Part shown: positions 1-7,380 of the stretch, piece after piece
Position numbering within the stretch: the stretch's first letter is position 1
How the letters are laid out: every line of letters starts with the position of its first letter
NCBI GenBank assembly: GCA_017617435.1
Contig: JAFZWF010000020.1
Span: 1 to 47,733 of the forward strand
DNA length: 47,733 nt
Source of the DNA: Bacilli bacterium
Lineage (GTDB): Bacteria > Bacillota_I > Bacilli_A > RF39 > UBA660
Reading direction: 5' to 3'
Notes under the pieces: generated by a model
Seen by the model: only the letters and a program-made list of their open reading frames with translations
Databases searched by the model: none
Told to the model about the DNA's origin: nothing
Position numbers and translations under genes: made by a program

Positions 1-59
1 AGCATATTTTTTTATTTATAAGGAGTTTATATATATGTAAATCGTAATATGTCAAGTAA

Positions 60-88
60 TTGCAAAAAAACATGATGATTGCTATAAT
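60..88 (+). promoter_or_regulatory. Promoter of the pilin-like gene
   Basis: TTGCAA at 60-65 and a perfect TATAAT at 83-88 are separated by 17 bases. The predicted start of transcription lies about 25 bases before the ATG at 122. The ribosome site that follows is weak (AAAGATGG). Confidence 0.65.
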
Positions 89-121
89 TTAAATATAGTA
101 GAGAAAAGATGGTTTGATAAT

Positions 122-1144
122 ATGAAAAATAAGAAAAAAGGTTTTACACTAGTTGAACTTTTAGCCGTTATTGTGATTCTTGCAGTAATTATTTTAATAG
201 CTGTAACTGCAGTTATTCCTCGAATGAATAAAGCAAAAAAGTCATCCTTTATGAACGAGGTATTAATATACTTAAAAACAGCAAAGCAAATATCCCTTGC
301 TGATGGAAATCAAACTTGTTATAACATAAGTGAACTTGATGAATATATATCTAAAAAGAAAGATGGTTATTCAGGTGTTCTTTTTGTTAACCAAAAAGGT
401 GAATATAATATACACTTGTCAAACGGAGAATTTTATATAGTTACTGATGGATATCCATACATTGATGATATTAAAGATACCAAACCAGCTCAGTTTGTAT
501 CATCATGTACTGACACAAGTAAATCTTATACAATTACATATGATTTAGGTGGTGGTACTGTATCTTCTGCAAACCCAACATCATATACAGCAAATACACC
601 AACATTTACTTTAAACAATCCTACTAAAGCCGGATATAGATTTGTAGGTTGGTCAAGTAAAAACTTATTTGATGAAAAAACTCTCCTATCAGAAATAGCA
701 TCTTCTGAATATACAGATGGTTTTTATGTATTTACTAGTGCAAATCTAAAAAGTCTTTATGGCACAGCTAATGGTGGTTTTCCTATTACTGGATTTAAAA
801 CTGGTACAAGATATGCTGTGAGTATATACGGATATAACGTCGAAAATAATAGCAATAGCAATTTTCGTATTTACTATAAGTATTCAAATGATACAACCTC
901 TAATTTTGTTTTTAATTTAAGATCATATGGTAAGAAAACTAGTGCATCTACAAGTGGTAAAGATTTAGTTAATATTTATGCAAATTATAATAGTTCAACA
1001 AAGAATTATATACGTCATATTCAAGTTGAACAAGGAGCTTCAGTAACAGACTTCCAAGAATACATGGAGCCAACAACAAATGCCAAAGTTTATCGTGGTT
1101 CAGTAGGTAATAAAAAGTTTATTGCTAACTGGCAAGCAATCTAA
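122..1144 (+). CDS. Type IV pilin-like protein with a split InlB-type B-repeat
   Basis: This is probably an exported pseudopilin or minor pilin, anchored in the membrane or assembled through its N-terminal helix. Residues 1-35 show a class III prepilin signal: a Lys-rich leader, cleavage expected between Gly7 and Phe8 (KGFTLVELLAV), Glu at mature position 5, and a long hydrophobic helix. The passenger is unusual. Residues about 136-175 match the first half of an InlB/Flg_new B-repeat (YDLGGGTV, then GYRFVGW), and residues about 322-338 match its end (GSVGNKKFIANW). Between them lie about 145 residues, opening NLFDEK and closing IQVEQGASVTDFQEY, a closing pattern often seen in phage-tail or carbohydrate-binding jelly-roll domains. 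The gene is monocistronic, with its own promoter and terminator. No prepilin peptidase or pilus ATPase is nearby. The pilin N-terminus is secure; the binding role is inference. Confidence 0.85.
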   Translation: MKNKKKGFTLVELLAVIVILAVIILIAVTAVIPRMNKAKKSSFMNEVLIYLKTAKQISLADGNQTCYNISELDEYISKKKDGYSGVLFVNQKGEYNIHLSNGEFYIVTDGYPYIDDIKDTKPAQFVSSCTDTSKSYTITYDLGGGTVSSANPTSYTANTPTFTLNNPTKAGYRFVGWSSKNLFDEKTLLSEIASSEYTDGFYVFTSANLKSLYGTANGGFPITGFKTGTRYAVSIYGYNVENNSNSNFRIYYKYSNDTTSNFVFNLRSYGKKTSASTSGKDLVNIYANYNSSTKNYIRHIQVEQGASVTDFQEYMEPTTNAKVYRGSVGNKKFIANWQAI

Positions 1145-1157
1145 CATACATACAATT

Positions 1158-1188
1158 AAAACGTTATAATGAGTTATAACGTTTTTTT
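1158..1188 (+). terminator. Terminator of the pilin-like gene
   Basis: A perfect 12-base inverted repeat (AAAACGTTATAA / TTATAACGTTTT) with a 4-base loop runs into seven T residues shortly after the stop codon. Confidence 0.85.
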
Positions 1189-1233
1189 GTGTTATAAAGG
1201 ACTGTAAAATCTAATATTTTAGGGATAAATCAG

Positions 1234-1262
1234 TTGTTTTTATTAGTTAAATAAGTTATAAT
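1234..1262 (+). promoter_or_regulatory. Promoter of tig
   Basis: TTGTTT at 1234-1239 and TATAAT at 1257-1262 have a 17-base spacer and lie just upstream of the GAAAGG ribosome site of the trigger factor gene. Confidence 0.65.
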
Positions 1263-1290
1263 ACATACGTGTTTGAAAGGAAATGTAATA

Positions 1291-2541
1291 ATGAAAAAGA
1301 ATGTACATGAAATAGAAGTGAAAATTGAAGGAAAAGATTGGGGAAAATATCTTGATAAAGCCTTTAAAAAGAAGAATAAAGATACTAAAATAGACGGTTT
1401 TAGAAAAGGTCAAGCTCCAAAAGATATGTTTATTAAGAAATTTGGAATTGAATCTTTATACATGGATGCCGTTGATGCAGCTGTAGATGAAGCTTACAAA
1501 AAAGCATTAGAAGATGCAAAAATTATTCCAGTTGTAGAACCTAAACTCGATGTTAAATCAGTTGATAAAGATAAAGTCGAATTTAAATTCACTTTAATTT
1601 CTAAACCTGAAATTAAATTAGGTGAATATAAAAAATTAGGTGTTAAAAAAGAAACTGCAAAAATAACTAAAAAAGAAATCGATGAAGAAGTTGAAGCTCT
1701 AAGAAGTCAAATGGCTGAGATTGTTTTAAAAGAAAAAGGAGCTGTGGCAGAAAAAGATACAGCTGTAATAGATTTCAAAGGTTATGTTGATGGTAAAGAG
1801 TTAGAAGGAGGAACAGGTTCTAACTTCCCACTTGAAATTGGTAGCCATTCATTTATTCCTGGTTTTGAAGAAGGTTTAGTTGGAATGAAATCAGGAGAAA
1901 CTAAGACATTAGATTTAGAATTTCCAAAAGACTATGTCAAAGATCTAGCTGGTAAAAAAGTTAAATTTGATGTCACTGTTCACGAAATTAAAACTCGTAA
2001 ACTTCCAGAACTTGGAGAAGATTTTTATAAAGATCTTGGTTACGAAGATATGAAAACTGAGGAAGAATTTAGAAAAGAAGTTGAAAAAGTTTTATCTGAA
2101 AGAAAACAAAAAGAACTTGATGATAAATTCTTAGATGAATGCTTAGATAAAGCTTCAAATAACATGAAAGTAGATATTAATGATGAAATCATTGATGATG
2201 AAATTCATAGAATGATTCATGACGTTGAACATAAACTTCAAATGCAAGGTTTAACTATCGAGCAATATTATGAATTTACTGGTTTAACTCATGAAAAAAT
2301 GCATGAACAAATGCATGATGAAGCAGTTAAAAGAGTAAAACTTCGTTACTTAATTGAATCAGTTGCTGATGCTGAAAAAATTGATTTTACAAAAAAAGAA
2401 GTTGATGCTAAAGCTGAAGAAATGGCAACTAACTATGGAATCACTAAAGATGAGTTAATTAAAGCTTATGGATCTGATGAAGTTGTAAAATACGATATGA
2501 AAATGCATCGCGCCCTAGAAATTATTAAAGAAAATAATTAA
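1291..2541 (+). CDS. tig: Trigger factor (ribosome-associated chaperone / prolyl isomerase)
   Basis: Trigger factor docks at the ribosome exit tunnel and shields nascent chains. The ribosome-binding loop is visible as GFRKGQAPK near residues 37-45. An FKBP-type prolyl isomerase domain follows at roughly residues 150-235 (DFKGYVDGKELEGG, then PGFEEGLVGMKSGE), and an alpha-helical substrate cradle fills the rest. The length of 416 residues is normal for the family. The ATG at 1291 is preferred because GAAAGG lies at a suitable distance upstream; an in-frame TTG at 1273 would add six residues but precedes that ribosome site. The gene is alone, without the clpX neighbour common elsewhere. It has its own promoter and a terminator that overlaps the next promoter. 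Confidence 0.96.
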   Translation: MKKNVHEIEVKIEGKDWGKYLDKAFKKKNKDTKIDGFRKGQAPKDMFIKKFGIESLYMDAVDAAVDEAYKKALEDAKIIPVVEPKLDVKSVDKDKVEFKFTLISKPEIKLGEYKKLGVKKETAKITKKEIDEEVEALRSQMAEIVLKEKGAVAEKDTAVIDFKGYVDGKELEGGTGSNFPLEIGSHSFIPGFEEGLVGMKSGETKTLDLEFPKDYVKDLAGKKVKFDVTVHEIKTRKLPELGEDFYKDLGYEDMKTEEEFRKEVEKVLSERKQKELDDKFLDECLDKASNNMKVDINDEIIDDEIHRMIHDVEHKLQMQGLTIEQYYEFTGLTHEKMHEQMHDEAVKRVKLRYLIESVADAEKIDFTKKEVDAKAEEMATNYGITKDELIKAYGSDEVVKYDMKMHRALEIIKENN

Positions 2542-2552
2542 TTTAATTTTAA

Positions 2553-2587
2553 AATATGTTAACTAAAAATAGTTGACATATTTTTTT
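2553..2587 (+). terminator. Terminator of tig, overlapping the next promoter
   Basis: The inverted repeat AAATATGTTAACT / AGTTGACATATTT, with one G-T pair, leads into a T-run. Its right arm contains the TTGACA of the following promoter, so termination and initiation signals share the same bases. Confidence 0.75.
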
Positions 2588-2601
2588 ATTGGTGTTATAT
2601 T
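2573..2601 (+). promoter_or_regulatory. Consensus promoter ahead of the leader ORF and ABC exporter
   Basis: A perfect TTGACA at 2573-2578 and TATATT at 2596-2601 are spaced by exactly 17 bases. This is one of the strongest-looking promoters in the window. Confidence 0.75.
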
Positions 2602-2634
2602 TTAATCGAATCTGAATTAGAAAGGAGTGGGAAT

Positions 2635-2712
2635 ATGATTTTAGATTTAAATAACAAAAAAGTGGTTATGCAGGAACAACGAGTTGTATTTCCACTTTTA
2701 ATTCAAAAATAA
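2635..2712 (+). CDS. Putative 25-residue leader peptide upstream of the ABC exporter
   Basis: A very strong ribosome site (AAAGGAGTGG at 2621-2630) precedes an ATG that opens a 25-codon ORF ending in TAA. The peptide starts MILDLNNKKVV and ends VFPLLIQK. The ORF contains an inverted repeat of eight bases (AAAAGTGG / CCACTTTT) enclosing a smaller one (ACAA / TTGT), so the translated segment can fold into a long hairpin. It lies between a consensus promoter and the ABC exporter at 2755. A regulatory leader peptide (ribosome-stalling type, as known for drug-resistance ABC genes) is one reading; a small secreted or modified peptide handled by the exporter is another. I recognise no homologue. Confidence 0.5.
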   Translation: MILDLNNKKVVMQEQRVVFPLLIQK

Positions 2713-2754
2713 CTTAAAAAAATTATAAAAAAATAAAACAAACATGGAGGAAGT

Positions 2755-4488
2755 ATGAAAAAATTTAAAGAATTCATACCTCTGTGGAAGTATATTAAAG
2801 AAGACAGAAGAAAAATATTACTTTTAATGTTTTTCTTGTTTATATCATCATTTTCATTTATTTTTACCGGTTATTTAGTAGGTAATGCTCTTGAAAGTGT
2901 AACTGATGGGAATATTAAACGTGCAATTATATGTTTAATTTTATATTTTATTAATAGTGCCATTATTGATGATTTTTTTGGTATTTATGCACGTAAAGAA
3001 TTAGAAAAAATAGAAAGTAAAATTTCTCGAAACTTAAGTTATAGTGCTTATAATAAAGTATTAAATCTGCCTGCTGAAGCTTTTGAAGAAAAAACATCTG
3101 GTGAAATCATTAATAGAGTTACGCAAGATGCAAACCAACTAAGCTTTGTTTTTGGTAGGGTAATAAGAATTATCACAACATTTATTACAACATTTATTAT
3201 CTTTTTTTACATTATATATAACTCATATTTTATGGCTCTTGAGATCCTATTTGTACTTGGATTATTAGCACTTCTTTTAAAAAAATATAATCCTTTAATG
3301 AAAGATGCACATAAAAAAAGGAAAGCAAAACAAGATATACAAACTTCTTTAGTAACTGAATCCGTAAGAGGTATAAGAGAAATAAAAACTTTAGGTATCA
3401 AGAAAAACCTTTTAAAAGAAGGTGGAAAAAATGTTGATGCTATTGACCAAGGTAATATTAAGGAAATTAAACTAAATCGAGACTTTAATATTATTGGTGG
3501 TATTTTAAGAACATTAATGGAAGTAGTAGTATTTATAACTGGAGCTATTCAGTTATACTATGGTCAGATAACTGTAACATTCTTTATTGCGATGACATAT
3601 TATGTATACCGCTATACATGGCTTATGGAAGAAGTTAATGATTTTTCAATTGAATATCAAAAACTTAATGTTGCTTTATCAAGAATAAATGATTTAATTG
3701 AAAATAGATTATATAACGATGTTCCATACGGAAAAAAAGATATTAAAGATGTTAAAGGTGTTTTAGAATTTAAAAATGTATCATTTGGTTATCCAAATGA
3801 AGATCTTACCTTAAAAAAATTCAATTTAACTTTAAATCCAAACCGAAAAATTGCTGTTGTTGGTAAGTCTGGTCAAGGAAAATCGACGTTATTTAATTTA
3901 GTAACAAGAATATTTGATGTAAATGATGGTGAAGTTTTACTTGATGGTGTAAATATAAAGGATTTAACTGAAAAAAGTCTAAATAGAAACATCTCTATAA
4001 TTAGGCAAGATCCATTTATTTTTAATCGAACAATTAAAGAAAATTTTAAACTTATTGATGAAAACATTACGTTAAAAGAAATAAGAAAATACACCAAAAT
4101 GGCTTACTTGGATGATTACATTATGTCGCTTCCCAAAAAGTATGACACTATTTTAGGTGAAGGCGGCGTTAATCTATCTGGTGGTCAAAAGCAAAGACTT
4201 TCAATTGCAAGAACTCTTGCCAAACAAAGTAAAATAGTTCTTCTTGATGAAGCAACATCTGCACTTGATAATAACTCCCAAGAATATATTAAAAAATCTA
4301 TTGATAATTTAGTTAAAGATCACACAGTAGTTATTGTTGCTCACCGTTTATCAACAATTATCGATGCTGATGAAATTTATGTTGTAGACGAGGGTAAAAT
4401 AGTTGATAATGGTACTCATGAAGAACTACTAAAAAAATCTAAAATATATAACAATCTTTATCTAAATGAAGATTCAGATTCAAATTAA
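2755..4488 (+). CDS. ABC exporter, fused permease and ATPase
   Basis: This is a type IV-fold ABC half-transporter that should dimerise to export a lipid, drug or peptide. The N-terminal 320 residues contain about six membrane helices, the first at roughly residues 21-43. The ATPase domain starts near residue 338, with Walker A VGKSGQGKST (about 369-378), the signature LSGGQKQR (about 474), Walker B IVLLDEATSALD (about 494) and the switch histidine in VAHRLST (about 530). The length of 577 residues is typical. A GGAGGA ribosome site precedes the ATG. It is a single gene, so a homodimer is likely, and there is no peptidase domain. Substrate unknown. The structured leader ORF upstream suggests conditional expression. 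All catalytic motifs look intact. Confidence 0.93.
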   Translation: MKKFKEFIPLWKYIKEDRRKILLLMFFLFISSFSFIFTGYLVGNALESVTDGNIKRAIICLILYFINSAIIDDFFGIYARKELEKIESKISRNLSYSAYNKVLNLPAEAFEEKTSGEIINRVTQDANQLSFVFGRVIRIITTFITTFIIFFYIIYNSYFMALEILFVLGLLALLLKKYNPLMKDAHKKRKAKQDIQTSLVTESVRGIREIKTLGIKKNLLKEGGKNVDAIDQGNIKEIKLNRDFNIIGGILRTLMEVVVFITGAIQLYYGQITVTFFIAMTYYVYRYTWLMEEVNDFSIEYQKLNVALSRINDLIENRLYNDVPYGKKDIKDVKGVLEFKNVSFGYPNEDLTLKKFNLTLNPNRKIAVVGKSGQGKSTLFNLVTRIFDVNDGEVLLDGVNIKDLTEKSLNRNISIIRQDPFIFNRTIKENFKLIDENITLKEIRKYTKMAYLDDYIMSLPKKYDTILGEGGVNLSGGQKQRLSIARTLAKQSKIVLLDEATSALDNNSQEYIKKSIDNLVKDHTVVIVAHRLSTIIDADEIYVVDEGKIVDNGTHEELLKKSKIYNNLYLNEDSDSN

Positions 4489-4489
4489 T

Positions 4490-4519
4490 AAACTAGTGCT
4501 AAGAAGCACTAGTTTTATT
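4490..4519 (+). terminator. Terminator of the ABC exporter gene
   Basis: A perfect 11-base stem (AAACTAGTGCT / AGCACTAGTTT) with an AAGA loop is followed by a T-rich tract, starting just after the stop codon. Confidence 0.85.
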
Positions 4520-4540
4520 TGACTAAAAAATAAATATAGT

Positions 4541-4556
4541 GTATCATATTTGATAC
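4541..4556. promoter_or_regulatory. Operator-like inverted repeat upstream of the first MazF-like paralogue
   Basis: GTATCA-TATT-TGATAC is a perfect interrupted palindrome located 18 bases before the ATG at 4574, immediately upstream of the ribosome site. It could be a repressor site or a small RNA hairpin. Function unproven. Confidence 0.35.
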
Positions 4557-4573
4557 TTTTGGAAGTGAATTTT

Positions 4574-5878
4574 ATGAAAGAAACATTATTATCTTTTGGT
4601 GATATAATCTGGTGTGATCGTTCACATGATGGAATTGAAATAAGAGATGAAAACCATAAATATGGCCCCTATATTGTTATTGAGGACAACGATGATTTTG
4701 TTTATGCAATTTATGGATGTGGATATACTAGTGACAAAATAGTATATCAAAGTACATTTATTATTGAACCAATAAGAGGAACCGGAATAGATTTACTTAG
4801 AAAAAAAACAATGTTTCCAACAAATCAAATTATAAAAATGCAAAAAAAGAGCATAAAATCTTACATCGGTAGAATAAGTGAAAAACAAATAGAGATTTTG
4901 AAAAGAAAAATGATTAGAAATGATGAATTTGTACCAGGATGTAATAGTATGCTTAAAAAAAAGCCAGAGATTATTTTTAAAAATGGAGATATGTTCTTAT
5001 TTAATAACTGTAGCTATATAGTTGTTGATGATTCAAATAATAAATTTAATATTGTTATACCATACTCTTTTAATGGTTCTAAAACAGTATTTAATCTAGA
5101 TAAACCTAAAAAATTTGCTAAAAAAAGTGATGGGTTTAAATATACTAAAACTCTTGATGCTAAAAAATATGAAACTATAAATAATATGTACTTATCTGTT
5201 TTAATAAATAGTAGTGTTGGTCATAATGAAGATGTAAAAATAGAGCCAGGTAACATTATGATTTCAAACGGAATTATATATTACGTTTCTACAATAGAAA
5301 GTGGAAATTATCTATGTTATAAATTAATCCAAACAAAAGCAAATGAAGATATTATTATTAATGATTTATTATTTAATATTGATTTTGATCAAGTAAAAGT
5401 TAATATTAACGAAAAAAACACTTATTTTGTATCTAAAATATCTGAAGTTGAAATAGAAAAAATCAGAAAGCTAAAAAAAGAACGAAAAAGAATTAAGAAA
5501 AAACAAGCTACTTCTGAAAATAAATCATTAGATAAATCAAAAGAAAGAGCCTTATTTGGAAGAATTCTCGGAATAAAAAAATTACCTAATGTAAGAGTAG
5601 GCGCATATAGATATGAAAATAATTATTATCTTGAAGTAGTTGATCTTGATTGGTTAAAACAAGGTAGATTTATAACAAGAACTTATAGAATAGATGAAAT
5701 TATTCCTATAAGTAGTGGTCACTCTGAATTTGTATCGCTTATAGAGTCAATAACAGTTCAAATTAACGATCGAAGATATTTAGAATTTTTAAGAACTAAT
5801 GGTATATATGATCATAATAAAGTTATAAATGCACCAACAAGAAAAAGAAAACCAAATCAAAAAAGAAATGATAATTAA
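4574..5878 (+). CDS. Repeated MazF/PemK-like barrel protein, paralogue 1
   Basis: Function unknown. The N-terminal 105 residues have the layout of a PemK/MazF domain: FGDIIWCD at the start, YGPYIVIED where the family has a GxRPxLVI-type strand, and a closing segment ending SYIGRISEKQIEILKRKM that resembles the family's IGRLSEEEMEKV end. The Arg normally preceding the Pro is Gly, so ribonuclease activity is doubtful, and no antitoxin gene is adjacent. Two further barrel-like repeats follow (NGDMFLFNNCSYIVVDD near residue 130; PGNIMISNGIIYYVSTIE near 225), then a basic helical linker and a C-terminal domain ending INDRRYLEFLRTNGI. The ATG at 4574 is chosen because GGAAGTGA precedes it; the in-frame TTG at 4550 lies within a palindrome. 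It is paralogous to the next gene. Confidence 0.75.
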   Translation: MKETLLSFGDIIWCDRSHDGIEIRDENHKYGPYIVIEDNDDFVYAIYGCGYTSDKIVYQSTFIIEPIRGTGIDLLRKKTMFPTNQIIKMQKKSIKSYIGRISEKQIEILKRKMIRNDEFVPGCNSMLKKKPEIIFKNGDMFLFNNCSYIVVDDSNNKFNIVIPYSFNGSKTVFNLDKPKKFAKKSDGFKYTKTLDAKKYETINNMYLSVLINSSVGHNEDVKIEPGNIMISNGIIYYVSTIESGNYLCYKLIQTKANEDIIINDLLFNIDFDQVKVNINEKNTYFVSKISEVEIEKIRKLKKERKRIKKKQATSENKSLDKSKERALFGRILGIKKLPNVRVGAYRYENNYYLEVVDLDWLKQGRFITRTYRIDEIIPISSGHSEFVSLIESITVQINDRRYLEFLRTNGIYDHNKVINAPTRKRKPNQKRNDN

Positions 5879-5894
5879 AAATCGTTTCTTTTTT
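5859..5894 (+). terminator. Terminator of paralogue 1
   Basis: A 14-base stem (AAAAAAGAAATGAT / ATCGTTTCTTTTTT, one G-T pair) overlaps the stop codon and ends in a T-run. Confidence 0.7.
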
Positions 5895-5900
5895 CATTTG

Positions 5901-5929
5901 TTGACATTATAATTAAATTATATTAAACT
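5901..5929 (+). promoter_or_regulatory. Promoter of paralogue 2
   Basis: TTGACA at 5901-5906 is followed 17 bases later by TAAACT at 5924-5929. The -35 element is perfect and the -10 weak, so this gene appears to be transcribed independently of its neighbour. Confidence 0.5.
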
Positions 5930-5955
5930 AACCTTCAAAGAAAAGTGGGCTTTTT

Positions 5956-7290
5956 ATGGAAAATAATTATTGTTTTGGAGACATTTTGTGGTGTAAAAGA
6001 ACTTTTTGCTGTTCAAGCCTTAAAACAAGACATGAAGAAGGACCATTTATCGTTTTAAAACAAACTGATGGCTTTATCTATGCATTAAAAGGTGCAGGAG
6101 CTTGTAATGAGTCATCCAGACATGCACACAGTGTATATGTTACCAAAGATGATACTTTAAGTGACAATAGAATTGCTTTAAGAAAAGTAACAAAATTTCA
6201 ACCACATGAAATATTCGAAGTACCTTATGATTGCGTTATAAGAAAGCTCGGCACATTAAATAGTACAAAAATTAATGAACTAAAAAAGAAATTACTAATA
6301 CAAAGTTCTTTAGGTCGCATTGATTTAGAAAAAATAGGTGTTAACATAAAGGTAAAATTTATAGTAGGTGATATTATTTCTAACGGACACGAAAGATATC
6401 TAGTTATAGATGATAGTAATGATAAAAATTATATTGTTATTTCATATTTAGAAGCACCTACATCAAAAATGTACTTTGAATATATGTTTGATAACTTAAT
6501 ATTTATAAATAAGACTGACGAAAGTTATCAACTAATAGGTTCCTTATCACAAGATAGAATAACATCTATAAATAATCACTACTTTAAATTTAAAACAAAT
6601 GGATTATTTAATGTTTCTGATGACTCTAAAATTGATCCAGGTTCTCTAATAATTAGCTTCGGCAAACTATTTTATGTAAGTACAATTGAGCAAGATGTGT
6701 TACTTTGTTATCCAGTTGAACTTGTTGAAAAAAACAAAGGAAATTTTACATATAAAGGTTATTATTTTAATATATCGTTTAAACAAGAAAAAATAAGCAA
6801 AAATATAGAACGTAATTTTGTAGTTTTTAAATTAGATGATGAAAAAATGAATGTTATTAGAAAGTTAAAAAAGCAAGATAAAATTAATTCAAAAAAGAGT
6901 AGCTACAATATAAAAAAGAATCCACATAAAGAAATATATAAAAGGACACCAGATTACTATAAAATTGGTGATCCGAACTTTAATTATTTTAGTAAGGTAT
7001 TATACAAAAAAGGTGTTGATTCCTTAGGATATGCTGCATATGAAATAATAAGTAAAAGTAAGATAGACTGTGTTGATTTAGCTAAATTAACTCAGGGATC
7101 TTTTGAATTAGTTAGATTTGATATGTATCAGCTAGAATATGCAACAACAAATAGAGCTAATCTTTTACATATTATAGGAAGCATTGATAAAGAAATAAAT
7201 GATCCAAGATATGATGATTTTTTAATAGCAAATGGAATTTTTAATATTGATAAAGTTAAAAATGACATAAGTAGAAGTAGAAAAAAATAG
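5956..7290 (+). CDS. Repeated MazF/PemK-like barrel protein, paralogue 2
   Basis: Function unknown. It matches the preceding gene along its whole length: FGDILWCKR at the start, EEGPFIVLK in the second strand (again lacking the MazF Arg), a VGDIISNGHERYLVIDDSND repeat near residue 137, PGSLIISFGKLFYVSTIEQ near 233, a Lys-rich linker, and a C-terminal domain ending INDPRYDDFLIANGIFN. Sequence between these landmarks has diverged considerably, which argues for an old duplication and separate roles. It carries several Cys residues near the N-terminus (WCKRTFCC) that are not all shared with the paralogue. The ribosome site is weak. It has its own promoter and terminator. A toxin role is not supported; an RNA- or protein-binding role is only a guess. 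Confidence 0.75.
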   Translation: MENNYCFGDILWCKRTFCCSSLKTRHEEGPFIVLKQTDGFIYALKGAGACNESSRHAHSVYVTKDDTLSDNRIALRKVTKFQPHEIFEVPYDCVIRKLGTLNSTKINELKKKLLIQSSLGRIDLEKIGVNIKVKFIVGDIISNGHERYLVIDDSNDKNYIVISYLEAPTSKMYFEYMFDNLIFINKTDESYQLIGSLSQDRITSINNHYFKFKTNGLFNVSDDSKIDPGSLIISFGKLFYVSTIEQDVLLCYPVELVEKNKGNFTYKGYYFNISFKQEKISKNIERNFVVFKLDDEKMNVIRKLKKQDKINSKKSSYNIKKNPHKEIYKRTPDYYKIGDPNFNYFSKVLYKKGVDSLGYAAYEIISKSKIDCVDLAKLTQGSFELVRFDMYQLEYATTNRANLLHIIGSIDKEINDPRYDDFLIANGIFNIDKVKNDISRSRKK

Positions 7291-7313
7291 ATTCCCAAGG
7301 GAATCGTTTTTTT
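7290..7313 (+). terminator. Terminator of paralogue 2
   Basis: A short stem (GATTCC / GGAATC around CAAG) is followed by seven T residues immediately after the stop codon. Confidence 0.7.
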
Positions 7314-7324
7314 ATTTATATAAA

Positions 7325-7353
7325 TTGTTTTAAATATAAAATTATGGTAATAT
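7325..7353 (+). promoter_or_regulatory. Promoter of mutS
   Basis: TTGTTT at 7325-7330 and TAATAT at 7348-7353 have a 17-base spacer, 27 bases before the mutS start codon. Confidence 0.5.
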
Positions 7354-7380
7354 AAATATTAGATTTAATGGTGGTTTTGT

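Noticed and set aside
1273-1290. TTG start that would extend trigger factor by six residues
   Set aside because: The ribosome site GAAAGG lies inside this extension and fits the ATG at 1291; trigger factors begin near that Met.
4574-7290. Calling the paired genes MazF toxins
   Set aside because: The key Arg of the RP strand is absent in both, the proteins are about four times longer than MazF, and no antitoxin gene precedes them.
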